Shown: positions 33,732 through 43,748, numbered from the stretch's first letter. The stretch: 64,000 nucleotides of DNA from Nostoc sp. UHCC 0302 (GCF_038096175.1 NZ_CP151100.1:310001-374000), one strand, 5' to 3'. Notes: generated by a model not told the origin, from the letters alone. Numbers and translations: made by a program.

Positions 33732-34643
33732 TTACTTCGGTAAGTAAAGCCCAGTACTATCGTTGGGTCGGGCATGAGTATAGCGACTAGTTTGGTTGAG
33801 TGATGAATGTCCCAGTGTAACTTGTAAAAGCTGCATAGGTGCGCCCCGTTCTAGACTATGGGTTGCATGACTGTGCCTGAGCCAGTGTGGTGAAACATGA
33901 CCAGAAATCCCTGCGCGTTTTCCAGCATCCGCAACAAGAGAGCGAATCCGCCGTTCGCCCACGAAACCACCCTGGCGGCTAACAAACACGGGTGCATCTG
34001 GATTATTATTGGTTCTTTGTGCCAGCAATTCCTGGTAAATATTTTTTGGGATGATCACGGTTCTGGTTTTCTGTCCCTTCCCGTAAAGCGTAACTTGTCC
34101 GTTGCCATCGCGCCCTGGCTGTACCGAGTGCCATGTTAAAACAGCAATCTCGCTCACTCTAGCAGCAGTATAATAAAGCACTTGTATCACTAATCGGTCA
34201 CGACCCTTGGGGGTCAGGGCAATCATTGTCATCACTTCTACCTCAGAAAGCAGGCGTTCGGCTAACTTATCTTTGGGTTCGGGTAACGACACTTGGGCGG
34301 CGACATTAAATTTTGTCCATTCCACTTTATTAGCAAACCGCAGCAGACTTTTAATCGCCGCAAGTCTCCTAGCACGAGTCGATGCCTCGTACTTCTTAGT
34401 TTCCAAATAATCAGCGAACCCTAGAACGTCGTTCATTGTTACTGTTCGCAAATCTAAATCATTGAGCTGTACAAGTTTTGGACTTACACCTAGCAAAAAG
34501 GACATGAAACAACGGATATCTGTATCATAAGAACGCCGGGTTTGGGGCGAACGCTTGCTACTCTTCCACAGCTCCACTATTTGGGCAGTGTTGGTCACAT
34601 CTGCCATCCTCTGCACCGAGTTTTCTGCCCCTGGTGTTAGCAT
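33732..34643 (-). CDS. Tyrosine recombinase (XerC/D-like)
   Basis: 303 residues. N-terminal SAM-like domain (SRSPQ-type RRSYDTDIRCFMSFLLG) and a catalytic domain with the first Arg in AARVSEIAVL, His-x-x-Arg in HWLRHSHATH, His in LGHSSLNQTSRY and the nucleophile Tyr in SRYTHARP. All catalytic positions are present. It lies 450 bases from the replication gene, and an inverted repeat in that spacer is a candidate target. Likely role: plasmid multimer resolution or integration. Confidence 0.88.
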   Translation of the reverse strand: MLTPGAENSVQRMADVTNTAQIVELWKSSKRSPQTRRSYDTDIRCFMSFLLGVSPKLVQLNDLDLRTVTMNDVLGFADYLETKKYEASTRARRLAAIKSLLRFANKVEWTKFNVAAQVSLPEPKDKLAERLLSEVEVMTMIALTPKGRDRLVIQVLYYTAARVSEIAVLTWHSVQPGRDGNGQVTLYGKGQKTRTVIIPKNIYQELLAQRTNNNPDAPVFVSRQGGFVGERRIRSLVADAGKRAGISGHVSPHWLRHSHATHSLERGAPMQLLQVTLGHSSLNQTSRYTHARPNDSTGLYLPK

Positions 34644-34898
34644 CGAGAGTTCTCAGGTTCCCACATCCAATCCAATCAGCCTCGAACACCAGCGGGGTGA
34701 CGAAACTGTGTCCCTTTTTCAATTATCGATTCCAGGGGAGCAACATTTACTAAAATTTTCTAGACGTGAATTCACGCCTACATTTTTGAGTGAACTGGAC
34801 TTGGTGCTAATTCGCGTATCTGTGTAAAGTAAAGAACTTCCCTCCGCTAAACAATCAACTTGGAAACACGACACAAAGCGACTGATAATCTCAAGATC

Positions 34899-34947
34899 CG
34901 ATAAATATAGTTTTCGGATCTTATCGCCCCAAACCCTATATTTATCG
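34899..34947. repeat. Inverted repeat upstream of the recombinase gene
   Basis: CGATAAATATAG at 34899-34910 and CTATATTTATCG at 34936-34947 are exact inverted complements. A nested GATCCG/CGGATC pair lies at about 34895-34920. It is in the 455-bp spacer between recombinase and rep genes, which otherwise has no supported gene. Possible recombination site or operator. Confidence 0.45.
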
Positions 34948-35098
34948 TCGCTGTCGGGGGAGCAAATCAAGGGATAATTTGACGCCTAATTTGAAAATTT
35001 TGCTCCCTAATGTACTTAGAAGTAAGGGACAAAATAGTAACTAAGCGCAAACGAGCGCTCCAATGGGGAACGCGAATAATATTAGTTGGTTCATGAAA

Positions 35099-38000
35099 TT
35101 AACCCTCGATTGGCAACACCTCCTCGGATAGCAAGGCGTAAAATTCCGGTACTGTCAACTCCAAAGAGCGCAATTCATTCGCCGCGATCGCTTCCAACTC
35201 CAGCACTGTCTCCCAGCGCAAATCGGAACACCATCGTTGAAGGGTATTTTTCAGTGCCGAAACTCCAAGGGTAATAGCAGAGCGAAGCATTTCAACGCAA
35301 TGGAGCAGAGAAGTCCGTTCACTTGAGTGTGGTTCTAGCCGCGTAGTATCCCCCCCCTCATAATGGGAAATCCCTATAGCATTATGGGGGGGGGTGGATA
35401 CGGGGTGCTGACTCGACTCAACGCCCGACTGGGAGTGTATTGCAGCCTGATATGGGTCGGAGGTTTGGGCAACGTAACAGATGTTCCCCTGTTTCAAAGT
35501 GCGCTGTTGTTGGCGGTGAGCAATAACTTGTTTTGCAAATTCTAATTCCTCCACAGATAGCGAGTAAATTTTCACCTGTTGACCGCGTTTGCCCTGCTTG
35601 CGACAGGCTAACTTTAGCCCCAGCTGTTCAAGCATTGTGGCGAGTAGCCAAATCGGTTCACAGTCACTAGGGACAGTAAACCCAAGAATTGCTTTAATAT
35701 GAGCAGCGCAATTAAGAGCGATCTCCCTCATATTTAACAGCTCGCTGTCGCTGGCAGTAACTTCACCCCCGGCGATTAAACTAGTGAGGATGTGATGCAA
35801 ACCCAAGTTGAAACGGGCCAGCCAATTCGCTGAATAATTACCCCAGTCGATGCACAAAGGTAAATTGTCGCGTTCGGTGCGGTCAAAGTCCGTGACAAGT
35901 TTTGGAGGACTTGGGTATTGTCTGCCAGTAATCGGGTCAACAATCTCGTCGCCTGGTTTTTCCAGAATTGCCTCAAGGGAAGCGATCGCTCGAATCAACC
36001 GACCACCCGCATCTTTTTCAACTAGCTCCGGCGTTACTTCTATACCGTAAGCTGACCAAATGCGGAATTTCTCACATTCAAAAACGTCTTGTGGAGAGAG
36101 ATAATCCTTGCTTTGGCGGAGACGATATTCACTTGGGGTAATATTGTTAGCTCTAGCAACAGCTGAGTAATGGGCAGTGTTCAAAGCCTGTGCTGCTGAT
36201 TTCAACTGCTCTTGGGCTTTAGTATCACTATCGCTGCCGAGGGGTACTATAGTATTGCCCATTTCAGTGAGGAGCGATCGCAGGTCATCGCGCAGATTAT
36301 TCAGAGAATAGTGACGGTTAGCCTGAATTTGACAGAAAGCCTCTAGCGCCCAGTCTTTTTCTGCACCCCGCTTGCCTGTTTCACGGTCAATTCGCAGTAG
36401 AAAAGCAGTTATTTCGTTGGTTTGCAGTATGTGTTCTTTAATCTTGTCGGCGTTGGTATCCTTGTAACCGAAGGGAGGACGTGGGGCCACCCAAACGTGA
36501 AACGGCACTTTTGGACGATAGCGGTAGAGCTGTTGGGCGCACTCGGTTGCAGTTTGGGAAACTGCATGGAACACACCGAATACCAAATCAAAATGATATT
36601 GGGCAATGTCTACCCCAGTCCCCAGGCTAGGAGAAGTGAACAAAGCATCAAGGTTTTTGACGGCATTGGTGATATCTTTGATGAATGCAATGTTCTCCTC
36701 GCTGCCGGAGTTGTCTGAATGCACAGACCAAATGCGTAGTCCCGATAAATGATTGCTGGCTGAGTTGGAATCGGATGATTCTTCTATTTTTATTGTTAGA
36801 GACTTTTCAAGCTTCTTAATGAAACGCTTGGAGTCAGAAACCACCATAATTTTCTGACCTGCCATCAGTGCCGCCGAAATCTGTGCGACTATAGCGCTAG
36901 AATTATCCCCTTCATACCAGTAAATTGTGCGCTCTCCATTTCGCCACTCGTTTTTGACGATGTAGGGGATTTCGTCTTTGGGGCGCATGGAGCGAAAGAA
37001 ATCTACGGTTAAATCGTCCATGTGTGCATCAGCGATGACAACCAGTGGGGCGTTGTATACTATATATTCCAGTACCTCCAAGATGGCTGCTCGATGTGCT
37101 TTGCAAGTATTACTGTGCAGTAGGTGAGTGAGGTATTGGCAAGCTTCATCAATAAATATGCAGCCGTATGTGAGGGCTTGAGTGTTGAGTTTGTACAAGC
37201 TGTCGATAGTAATCGACAGAGCTGTGGCTTGAGCTAAACCCATGTAACCTAAGTCTGAGTACATGGCAGTTCTCAAGCGATCACTGAGATTTTTGAGCAA
37301 GTTAACGCGATGCCCGTTGTTGAGGAACCGAGCGTCGGGGTTTTGGTCACGCCACCAACGCATTAATTCGGTTTTGCCCGTACCCATATCGCTCCATAAA
37401 ACCACAAGTCCTAACTTGGGAAATCTAAATTGTGGGCGAGTATGAGTTTTTTCGTTTGAAATTCCGCCAGAATCCGTCTCTGACACCTCCTTTATCTTTT
37501 CTCCTTCAACAGAAGGTGTAAACAACTTTTCTTGAGCAATCTCATAAAGAGCCGGGACGTTGGAGCATTTTTCCTGCAAGTTAGGAATGTTGAGGGCAAG
37601 ACTCAGATATTGAACGTTGACTGTCACATCGGGTTTATACTTGCTCAGTCCCCATTTTTTCGCCCGATAGCCGCGTTGGTAATCAGCAAGCGATTTGGCA
37701 TCATCAATAATCGCAGTCAGTAATGCATTGGCATCTTCGCCGCGACCAACCACAAAATCATCCACACCTTTTTCTGGCCCTGGCAGTAATGCAACTTCAC
37801 AACTAGCACCAGCAGCAACAATAGCCTTACCTGTCCTTACCGTTGCTTGAAAAACCGACCACCGGGTATTGCTTCTGGTTTCGTAGTCGAATAATATAAT
37901 GAACTTGCGCCCTGGTTGTGCCAATGGTACTAAATCTGGGTGCAGTCGTTCATCAAAGTCCCGTTTGCCTACGCGACCATTCCAAATTCCTGGCAGCGCG

Positions 38001-38581
38001 ATCGCCACATATCCCATACTGAGCAAGCAGGCCGCTTTTTTTTCGCCCTCGCATAAGATTACGGGAATCTCCAGGTGAGAGATCACCCACTCCCAGAACA
38101 GGCGTGGATTGAGTATATCTTGTAGCCGCAGCGCCAAGGGTGAGAGATGCCGCTTAATGTTGTGCCGCCGCGCAACCTGATCCCAAACTGGGTTAGCGAC
38201 ATCGAAGTAAGTGACACGGTTGGCTACTTTGGGGGGTGATTCGTACTTAACAGGCTTACCTTTCTCCCAATCAATGCGGGGAAAGTTCGGTTTTATGCGT
38301 CCCCATTCCATTGGTTGCCAGTTTTTGAACGGGTCAAGGGACTGAATCCACGTCCCACCCAACAGCAAATGCTGATATTGCCTGATGTATGCATCTGTGA
38401 CTCGCCCTGCATTTTTCCGGGGTATCTTATCGGAGATAAACAGGTAGTCGTAAACCGCCTCTCCTTCAATGTGGAAAAAGTTGCGTTCAAGCAATGCCGG
38501 GTGAATCGCACTACCAACTGTTAGCTCATGGTAAACGGTTGCCGTGAGGTTGTTGGGATATTCAATTGGGGAATCACTCAT
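35099..38581 (-). CDS. CyRepA1-family plasmid replication protein (DUF3854 + helicase-like)
   Basis: 1160 residues. The N-terminal DUF3854/Toprim-like domain (SAIHPALLERNFF, ILCEGEKKAACLLSMGY, FDYETRSN, LLPGPEKGVDDF) is followed by a helicase-like ATPase with Walker A around 397-404 (SDMGTGKT, K403), Walker B CIFIDEACQYL, and LFTSPSLGTGVDIAQ with AQQLYRYRP resembling superfamily 2 motifs V and VI. This layout is that of the CyRepA1 proteins shown to drive small cyanobacterial plasmid replication, so it is the likely initiator. The start overlaps the stop of the upstream gene as TAATG. A GC-rich palindrome sits in its 3' part. Confidence 0.82.
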   Translation of the reverse strand: MSDSPIEYPNNLTATVYHELTVGSAIHPALLERNFFHIEGEAVYDYLFISDKIPRKNAGRVTDAYIRQYQHLLLGGTWIQSLDPFKNWQPMEWGRIKPNFPRIDWEKGKPVKYESPPKVANRVTYFDVANPVWDQVARRHNIKRHLSPLALRLQDILNPRLFWEWVISHLEIPVILCEGEKKAACLLSMGYVAIALPGIWNGRVGKRDFDERLHPDLVPLAQPGRKFIILFDYETRSNTRWSVFQATVRTGKAIVAAGASCEVALLPGPEKGVDDFVVGRGEDANALLTAIIDDAKSLADYQRGYRAKKWGLSKYKPDVTVNVQYLSLALNIPNLQEKCSNVPALYEIAQEKLFTPSVEGEKIKEVSETDSGGISNEKTHTRPQFRFPKLGLVVLWSDMGTGKTELMRWWRDQNPDARFLNNGHRVNLLKNLSDRLRTAMYSDLGYMGLAQATALSITIDSLYKLNTQALTYGCIFIDEACQYLTHLLHSNTCKAHRAAILEVLEYIVYNAPLVVIADAHMDDLTVDFFRSMRPKDEIPYIVKNEWRNGERTIYWYEGDNSSAIVAQISAALMAGQKIMVVSDSKRFIKKLEKSLTIKIEESSDSNSASNHLSGLRIWSVHSDNSGSEENIAFIKDITNAVKNLDALFTSPSLGTGVDIAQYHFDLVFGVFHAVSQTATECAQQLYRYRPKVPFHVWVAPRPPFGYKDTNADKIKEHILQTNEITAFLLRIDRETGKRGAEKDWALEAFCQIQANRHYSLNNLRDDLRSLLTEMGNTIVPLGSDSDTKAQEQLKSAAQALNTAHYSAVARANNITPSEYRLRQSKDYLSPQDVFECEKFRIWSAYGIEVTPELVEKDAGGRLIRAIASLEAILEKPGDEIVDPITGRQYPSPPKLVTDFDRTERDNLPLCIDWGNYSANWLARFNLGLHHILTSLIAGGEVTASDSELLNMREIALNCAAHIKAILGFTVPSDCEPIWLLATMLEQLGLKLACRKQGKRGQQVKIYSLSVEELEFAKQVIAHRQQQRTLKQGNICYVAQTSDPYQAAIHSQSGVESSQHPVSTPPHNAIGISHYEGGDTTRLEPHSSERTSLLHCVEMLRSAITLGVSALKNTLQRWCSDLRWETVLELEAIAANELRSLELTVPEFYALLSEEVLPIEG
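35347..35401. repeat. Palindromic segment inside the rep gene
   Basis: A run of Cs followed by TCATAATG at about 35348-35365 is mirrored by CATTATG followed by nine Gs at about 35379-35396. It encodes a poorly conserved-looking stretch (PHNAIGISHYEGG) beyond the helicase part. It may be an inserted palindromic element that kept the frame. Confidence 0.4.
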
Positions 38582-39102
38582 TAGCTGACGCCCCTTGGAG
38601 TAATTAGAACTCTTGTTGTGTCAGGTAATGGGGTTACAAGCTTTGTGCTAACACCAGAAAAATTGCTTAATTGCCTCTCTGCTCCCTTTTCTCTAAAAAG
38701 AATATGGGTACTGAACATCTCCCCAGTTTCTAAAACTGTGCCAAATACAAAATCAAGCTCTGGGGAGATCAACAGCAATAGCTCGGCTTGCGGGTCTAAC
38801 TCAATCAGCGCATTCGTTAACTGATACCGTTTTGTTAAGGCTTGTATGTAATCATTGGCTGTCACACTAATGATTGCCAGCGCTTTTTCACATAGCTGTG
38901 TTTTGTTTTTGTGATGCCAAAACCAACTTGTTTTCGGCAATATCCTCGCTCTTTTTAAGACATTCTGAAAGCGAGTTTCCGCAAATGAGCTAATGATCCA
39001 CTTTTGTTGCACATCAAAGTTAGGCTGCTGGGATGGCACACAAACAACTCCCGACAGCCTATACCCGACACCCTCTTGTATGGGACGATCGCCATTTTTC
39101 AC
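38581..39102 (-). CDS. Hypothetical protein coupled to the replication gene
   Basis: 173 residues from GTG, with the stop overlapping the rep start by one base (TAATG), so translation is probably coupled. Contains FAETRFQNVLKRARILPKTS, SWFWHHKNKTQLCEKAL and a beta-rich second half (ELLLLISPELDFVFGTVL). No family recognised. Position suggests control of replication or initiator loading. Confidence 0.65.
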   Translation of the reverse strand: MKNGDRPIQEGVGYRLSGVVCVPSQQPNFDVQQKWIISSFAETRFQNVLKRARILPKTSWFWHHKNKTQLCEKALAIISVTANDYIQALTKRYQLTNALIELDPQAELLLLISPELDFVFGTVLETGEMFSTHILFREKGAERQLSNFSGVSTKLVTPLPDTTRVLITPRGVS

Positions 39103-39629
39103 AGTATTTACCTCTGATAACTCGGTTTTTGAGTTTCAGAGGGGGTTATTCGCGCTACTGCTGTTTTCAGCTACAAAATTCTCAATCTTTCTTTATTAAA
39201 CTTAATTTATCTAAAATTGAGGAATTTTGGCAGCCAAAATTTTCCACTAGAAATTGTGTAATTTCTGTAGACACCCTATATTATCTATATAATAGGGAAA
39301 GCAGCGCGGATTATACTCTCGGACAAATTTAGGGGTCGTCTGGGTCGCCAAACTTTAACAACCGCTTATTTTGTTCTTTCGAGATCAACCCCGCTCTGAG
39401 GTTATATGGAACTTAAGACCCGCACAAAGCGCTACTCCTTAGTGGCGCTTTGTGTGTTAAATGCGGGTATGTTGTTGTAAATTCACCTTTATCTCCTTTA
39501 CATAACTATCAGCTTGAGTTTACATAACTTGTGACCTTTTGTTATCTAACGACATTCTGATCTTTTGTATATAACTCCTCCGTATTTACCAGTATTTTTC
39601 CAGCTTACCCTAGTTAGGTAATCACTTTT
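39103..39629. other. Rep leader and possible origin region, no gene
   Basis: 527 bases without a supported gene, AT-rich at 39120-39300 with a TATAAT-like element near 39290, followed by the strong stem-loop at 39419-39467 listed separately. The position upstream of the replication operon makes it a candidate for the plasmid origin or copy-number control, but no iteron array is visible. Confidence 0.4.
39419..39467. other. Long stem-loop in the rep leader
   Basis: CACAAAGCGC at 39423-39432 pairs with GCGCTTTGTG at 39445-39454. The stem extends inward over CTACT/AGTGG with one wobble, and outward CCCGCA at 39419 pairs with TGCGGG at 39462 after a bulge. No T-tract follows on the plus side. 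It could be a regulatory RNA structure, a replication-origin hairpin or a terminator for transcription from outside. Confidence 0.5.
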
Positions 39630-39932
39630 TCAAGCAGCACCTAACGCAGAGGTCGTCTCTGCCTTGGGCTTGCGCTCAAAAACTTGTATGCTGGGTTCCT
39701 CTAACACGAACCCATTTTCTGTTTGCTGACCGAGTTTACCAGCATTCGCTACTACCCACTGTGGGTAATTACTGGCTGCATCTGTCAGTTTTTTGTAAAT
39801 TTTGGGCTTGACTGTAATTGAAATGATGCGACCATCACAGTCAATTTCAAATTGTTGCCAACCATTCTCCACTGTATTGGATTGTGGTAGTTCGTTGATT
39901 TTTACAGTAATCTCTAATTTGCCTGCAATCAT
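39630..39932 (-). CDS. Conserved-looking small protein paired with the NB-ARC gene
   Basis: 100 residues with a strong GGGAGG ribosome site. Compact and mixed alpha/beta (LEITVKINELPQ, WQQFEIDCDGRIISITVKPK, YPQWVVANAGKLG, GFVLEEPSIQVFERKPKA). It lies 18 bases downstream of the NB-ARC gene on the same strand, so the two form an operon. I do not recognise the family. A partner or modulator of the ATPase is a reasonable inference. Confidence 0.65.
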   Translation of the reverse strand: MIAGKLEITVKINELPQSNTVENGWQQFEIDCDGRIISITVKPKIYKKLTDAASNYPQWVVANAGKLGQQTENGFVLEEPSIQVFERKPKAETTSALGAA

Positions 39933-39950
39933 AATAAATACCTCCCTCTT

Positions 39951-41468
39951 TTAAGATGCATTTGCTAATGTTGGGAAAGCATCACTTGTATGCACCAATC
40001 CTTGTGGATCAGTCAAAATATACTTTTTAATTACTGGCTGAAGAGTAAAGCTAATTTCTTTTGTAATTGGGTGTTTAATACTTTCTAATAATGACAGCCG
40101 TTCAAGTTTCTCTAATGCTTTAACTAACTCTGAAGTTGAAACGAATGTCTCCTGTTTCTGATTGATATTAGTTAATAACTTTAGAAAACTAACAGACTGA
40201 GAATTTGAATCTATTTCATTTGCTAAATGAATCATAATCTGCCGCTGAATATCGCTCAATACCTGACTAAACATCTTATCAAGTACCGCTTCAAGTTCGT
40301 CGCTAACAAACGTAGTTTGGTTTTTAAAAAATATTTCGGTATCTCCAGCGAAGAAGTAATTAATTCGCTCACCTACTGTTTCTAGTTCTAATGGATTACC
40401 GCTGTAAGTTTTAATCAAATGGTGGCACTTTTGTGGATTGGTCAAACCTTGGGCAGCTAAAAGCTGCATTGCAGCGTCTGTATCTAAGCCTTTAATTTTG
40501 AGATACTGAATAGGTCGTTTAGCTCTAATTAAACTATCGAATTCATTAGGAAAAACTCGACCAGTTAAAAGCAAGCAGCTTTGGTGCTGCTCCTCTACTA
40601 AGCGACGAAAAAAAGTTCTATACTCTAGCTGCTGCTCGAAGTTATTTTTTTGGTACAATGCGTCAAACTCATCTAAAACGATCAAACAGCGGCGCGATTG
40701 CAATTGCTTAATCAACATTGTAATCCTTGCTTGAGTATACTCAGGCAAGCAAGAAGAGGGTTCTACGGGTTGAATTAACTCTATTAGCTCAGTTACTAAG
40801 TCCTGAACAAGTGGTGCATGGGACACTGATTTCCAGATAAAGTAATCAAAGCTGGGTTGAGATTCTACGCTGAGTTCTGCTATTAGCTTTGCAGCTAGTG
40901 TACTTTTACCAACTCCTGGCATCCCTATTAGTGAAATGCAGCGCTGCTTAGTTACTAATTCTTTTAAATGAACCAGTTCCTGTGTCCGTCCATAAAAGCT
41001 AGATATGTTAGGTGGTTGACCTCCAGTGATTTGTACAAAGTTGTCGGGGGGGAGTACTTGTTTTACATTTGATGTAGATGGAGTATGATACTTTTTTGGG
41101 GTTACTACTTTTAAGAGATCCCGCAAATTCTTTTTGTAAACCCGTTCCCCATTTCCAATGGTGGCAGAAAGTACATCCCATAGCTGAGGAGCTAAACGTC
41201 GTTGCAGGTAATTGAGACTATAAGGCGAGTTTTCCGCTATCTCCTCGTAGTCGCAATCATTCCATGTTCCCTTCAAGATAATGATCTCAGCTTCCGATAA
41301 GTGTCTACCTATTTTGGCAAGCACTAGTTCATCTACTATGACCAAAGCTTCTTCAAAGGTTACTTTTCTGGAACAATTTTGTTCCAAAAAATCCTCTCCT
41401 GTTATCTTGAACGAGGAAGGGGAAGGATTTGATGGGAGATTTAGCTTTTGCCCAGCATTAAAATCCAT
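39951..41468 (-). CDS. STAND/NB-ARC ATPase with vMAP-like N-terminal HTH
   Basis: 505 residues. Residues about 35-120 (TFEEALVIVDELVLAKIGRH, LSEAEIIILKGTWND, LNYLQRRLAPQLWD) match the helix-turn-helix domain at the N-terminus of cyanobacterial vWA-MoxR-associated (vMAP) proteins. An NB-ARC ATPase follows, with Walker A at 182-189 (GMPGVGKS), Walker B CLIVLDEFDAL, sensor CLLLTGRV and a GNPLELETVG motif. The C-terminal 130 residues are a winged-helix-like part without WD40 or TPR sensors, so this is a short STAND protein. Such proteins are molecular switches in signalling and conflict systems. Confidence 0.8.
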   Translation of the reverse strand: MDFNAGQKLNLPSNPSPSSFKITGEDFLEQNCSRKVTFEEALVIVDELVLAKIGRHLSEAEIIILKGTWNDCDYEEIAENSPYSLNYLQRRLAPQLWDVLSATIGNGERVYKKNLRDLLKVVTPKKYHTPSTSNVKQVLPPDNFVQITGGQPPNISSFYGRTQELVHLKELVTKQRCISLIGMPGVGKSTLAAKLIAELSVESQPSFDYFIWKSVSHAPLVQDLVTELIELIQPVEPSSCLPEYTQARITMLIKQLQSRRCLIVLDEFDALYQKNNFEQQLEYRTFFRRLVEEQHQSCLLLTGRVFPNEFDSLIRAKRPIQYLKIKGLDTDAAMQLLAAQGLTNPQKCHHLIKTYSGNPLELETVGERINYFFAGDTEIFFKNQTTFVSDELEAVLDKMFSQVLSDIQRQIMIHLANEIDSNSQSVSFLKLLTNINQKQETFVSTSELVKALEKLERLSLLESIKHPITKEISFTLQPVIKKYILTDPQGLVHTSDAFPTLANAS

Positions 41469-41756
41469 GACTACCCTTGTCTTATTGGGACAATAGATGT
41501 TTTTAAGTGAGGTGCGATAGATAAAGGTTGTTTTAAGAGCGTGTCACAACAGACTTAATTTTACTAGACTTTTCCGCTTTTAATTGCTTCCTTGGGCAGA
41601 AGTAGCATACGAATTTCTAATGTTGTTACTAAACCTTCAATGTACCTAGATATATGCTTGTAAGCCAATCAAGGAGCCACGCAGCAATAAAATAATGTAC
41701 TGAATTTGCTAACTTACAGGAACCAGCTATCGACCGCTTATATAAATTTTTCAAAT

Positions 41757-43712
41757 ATGTCATGCTATTGTATCAATCCCTTTTGCGATCATCGTCAAAA
41801 TCCCAATAACACTGAAAATTGCCTGTCTTGTGGTACTTCGCTCTTGATTAATAACCGCATCCGCATAGTCAAACCATTGAGAGCGCTTAGTGATAACCCT
41901 TTTAATTATTTTGAAGTTTTTGAAGTAGACGACGCTGGTACTCAATGGAACCCTGTTCGTAAGCAGCGAGTCATGAAAGTTCTGAAATGGGATACTGCTA
42001 GATTAGTTAAGTTAATCGAGCAGGAATCTCTGGCTTTACAACTCATTCAACATCCCAACATTCCTGAAAGCACCTTGGACGATTTTTTCACATTTGTTCC
42101 TAAGAATAGTCGCCTAACATTATATTGCTTAGTGATGGATAAATTTGAGGGAAAAAATTTAGAGCAATGGTTAGAATCTAATGGGCCAATTTCGCAATCT
42201 TTAGCAATAGAATGGTTACGACAGCTAGTTGAAATTCTTGATGTAGTACATCATGCTGAATTTTTTCATAGAGATATCAAACCTTCTAATATAATTCTTA
42301 AATCAGATAAGCAACTAGCATTAGTTGACTTTGGAACAGCGCGAGGAGTTACTGATACTTATTTAGCTAAAGTTAGTGGAAGTGGAGGAACTAGTACAAG
42401 GTTAGGAAATTATGAAATTACTTCTATCGTCTCGCCTTGTTATACCCCAATTGAACAAATTAATGGTAAAGCAGTACCTCAGTCAGATTTTTACGCTTTG
42501 GGGCGAACCTTTGTACGTTTAGTCACTGGTACTTATCTAACTGACTTACCAACAGATGGAAAAACAGGAAACCTAATCTGGAGAGATAAAGCATCGCAGA
42601 TTGATAAACCTTTTGCTGATTTTCTTGATGAGTTGATGGCTCCGATGCCAGGACAGCGTCCAGCAACTACTGAAGTAATTTTGCAGCGATTGGAGCGCTT
42701 ACCACTTAAATCAAAGCTTAACAGAGTTATTAAATCAAAATCATTTAAAATTAGTGCGTTTGTATTAAGTCTGATGAGTATTGTTGGTTTAATATATGCG
42801 TCTCTACCTCTAGTAGCAAAATATTACTTAAATGAAGGTGCAAAAGCTTATAAAGATAAGCAATTTGATCAAGCTCAAACCGACTTTCAAAAAGCAATAT
42901 ATTTTTATCCCAAAGTAAAGCCTACAGTAGCAGATTATTTTTTAAATCAAGGTAAAGAAGCTTATAAAGAAAATAGAACTGGAGATGCTGAACGAGATTT
43001 TCAAAAAGCAATAAAATATGAGCCTAATTTAACTTTTTCAGTTGCAAACTTTTATTTTGAGAAAGCTTTACAGCATCAAAATGACCCTAAAATTGCTAGA
43101 GTAAATTATGAATTAACTATTAAATACAACCCTAAGAATGATACTGCTTATAATAATTTAGCAATAGCTTGTCAACAGTTACATGACTTTAATTGCGTTA
43201 ATAATACTTACAAAATAATTTTTGAATTAAAACCTAATAAGTGGGAGTCACATTACGGATTAGGTTATTTTTATGATGGGCAAGGGAAATATAATTTAGC
43301 AGAAGAGCAATACGAAATTGCTATAAAAAGTAGTGATAAAGCAATATTTGCTGTTGCAGCTTTAGCACGGTTAAAAAATAGAAAAGGCGATTACAATGCA
43401 GCAAGTACTTTAGCTTTAAAAGGTTTGCAGAAAACTAATAATAAAGAGTTGCAGGCATCGTTATATAAAGATTTGGGATGGGCAAAATTAATGCAAAATA
43501 AGTTAACTGAAGCCCAAGTATATTTAGAAAAAGCGACTAATTTAGATAGTGAAAGAACAGATGCATATTGTTTACTGTCCCAAGTAGAAGAAGCATTAGG
43601 TAAATTAAATTATGCCAGAGCTTATATAGATGCTTGTATCTTAACTAAATCAAGCCTGCCAGAAGTATTTCTCTGGAGAGCAGATTTACTAGACCGTATA
43701 CTTGATAAATGA
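41757..43712 (+). CDS. Ser/Thr protein kinase with 4-Cys prefix and TPR sensor part
   Basis: 651 residues from ATG 41757 (a TTG at 41706 would add 17). The N-terminal zinc ribbon CYCINPFCDHRQ...CLSCG is the 4-Cys prefix of cyanobacterial Hanks-type kinases. Kinase motifs: MKVLKW lysine, HRDIKPSN with D173, DFGTARG with D191, and a CYTPIEQINGKAVPQSDFYALG activation/APE region. A membrane helix (about 330-350) is followed by TPR-like repeats (FDQAQTDFQKAI, YNLAEEQYEIAIK), outside the membrane by topology. It is divergent from the NB-ARC gene and followed at 36 bases by a FecR-like gene. Confidence 0.88.
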   Translation: MSCYCINPFCDHRQNPNNTENCLSCGTSLLINNRIRIVKPLRALSDNPFNYFEVFEVDDAGTQWNPVRKQRVMKVLKWDTARLVKLIEQESLALQLIQHPNIPESTLDDFFTFVPKNSRLTLYCLVMDKFEGKNLEQWLESNGPISQSLAIEWLRQLVEILDVVHHAEFFHRDIKPSNIILKSDKQLALVDFGTARGVTDTYLAKVSGSGGTSTRLGNYEITSIVSPCYTPIEQINGKAVPQSDFYALGRTFVRLVTGTYLTDLPTDGKTGNLIWRDKASQIDKPFADFLDELMAPMPGQRPATTEVILQRLERLPLKSKLNRVIKSKSFKISAFVLSLMSIVGLIYASLPLVAKYYLNEGAKAYKDKQFDQAQTDFQKAIYFYPKVKPTVADYFLNQGKEAYKENRTGDAERDFQKAIKYEPNLTFSVANFYFEKALQHQNDPKIARVNYELTIKYNPKNDTAYNNLAIACQQLHDFNCVNNTYKIIFELKPNKWESHYGLGYFYDGQGKYNLAEEQYEIAIKSSDKAIFAVAALARLKNRKGDYNAASTLALKGLQKTNNKELQASLYKDLGWAKLMQNKLTEAQVYLEKATNLDSERTDAYCLLSQVEEALGKLNYARAYIDACILTKSSLPEVFLWRADLLDRILDK

Positions 43713-43748
43713 TAAAATACTAATTTATCAGTAATAGTTTTAGAAAGA

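Noticed and set aside
34719-34970. 83-codon minus frame upstream of the recombinase
   Set aside because: No recognisable family or ribosome site, and it runs through the inverted repeat; probably chance.
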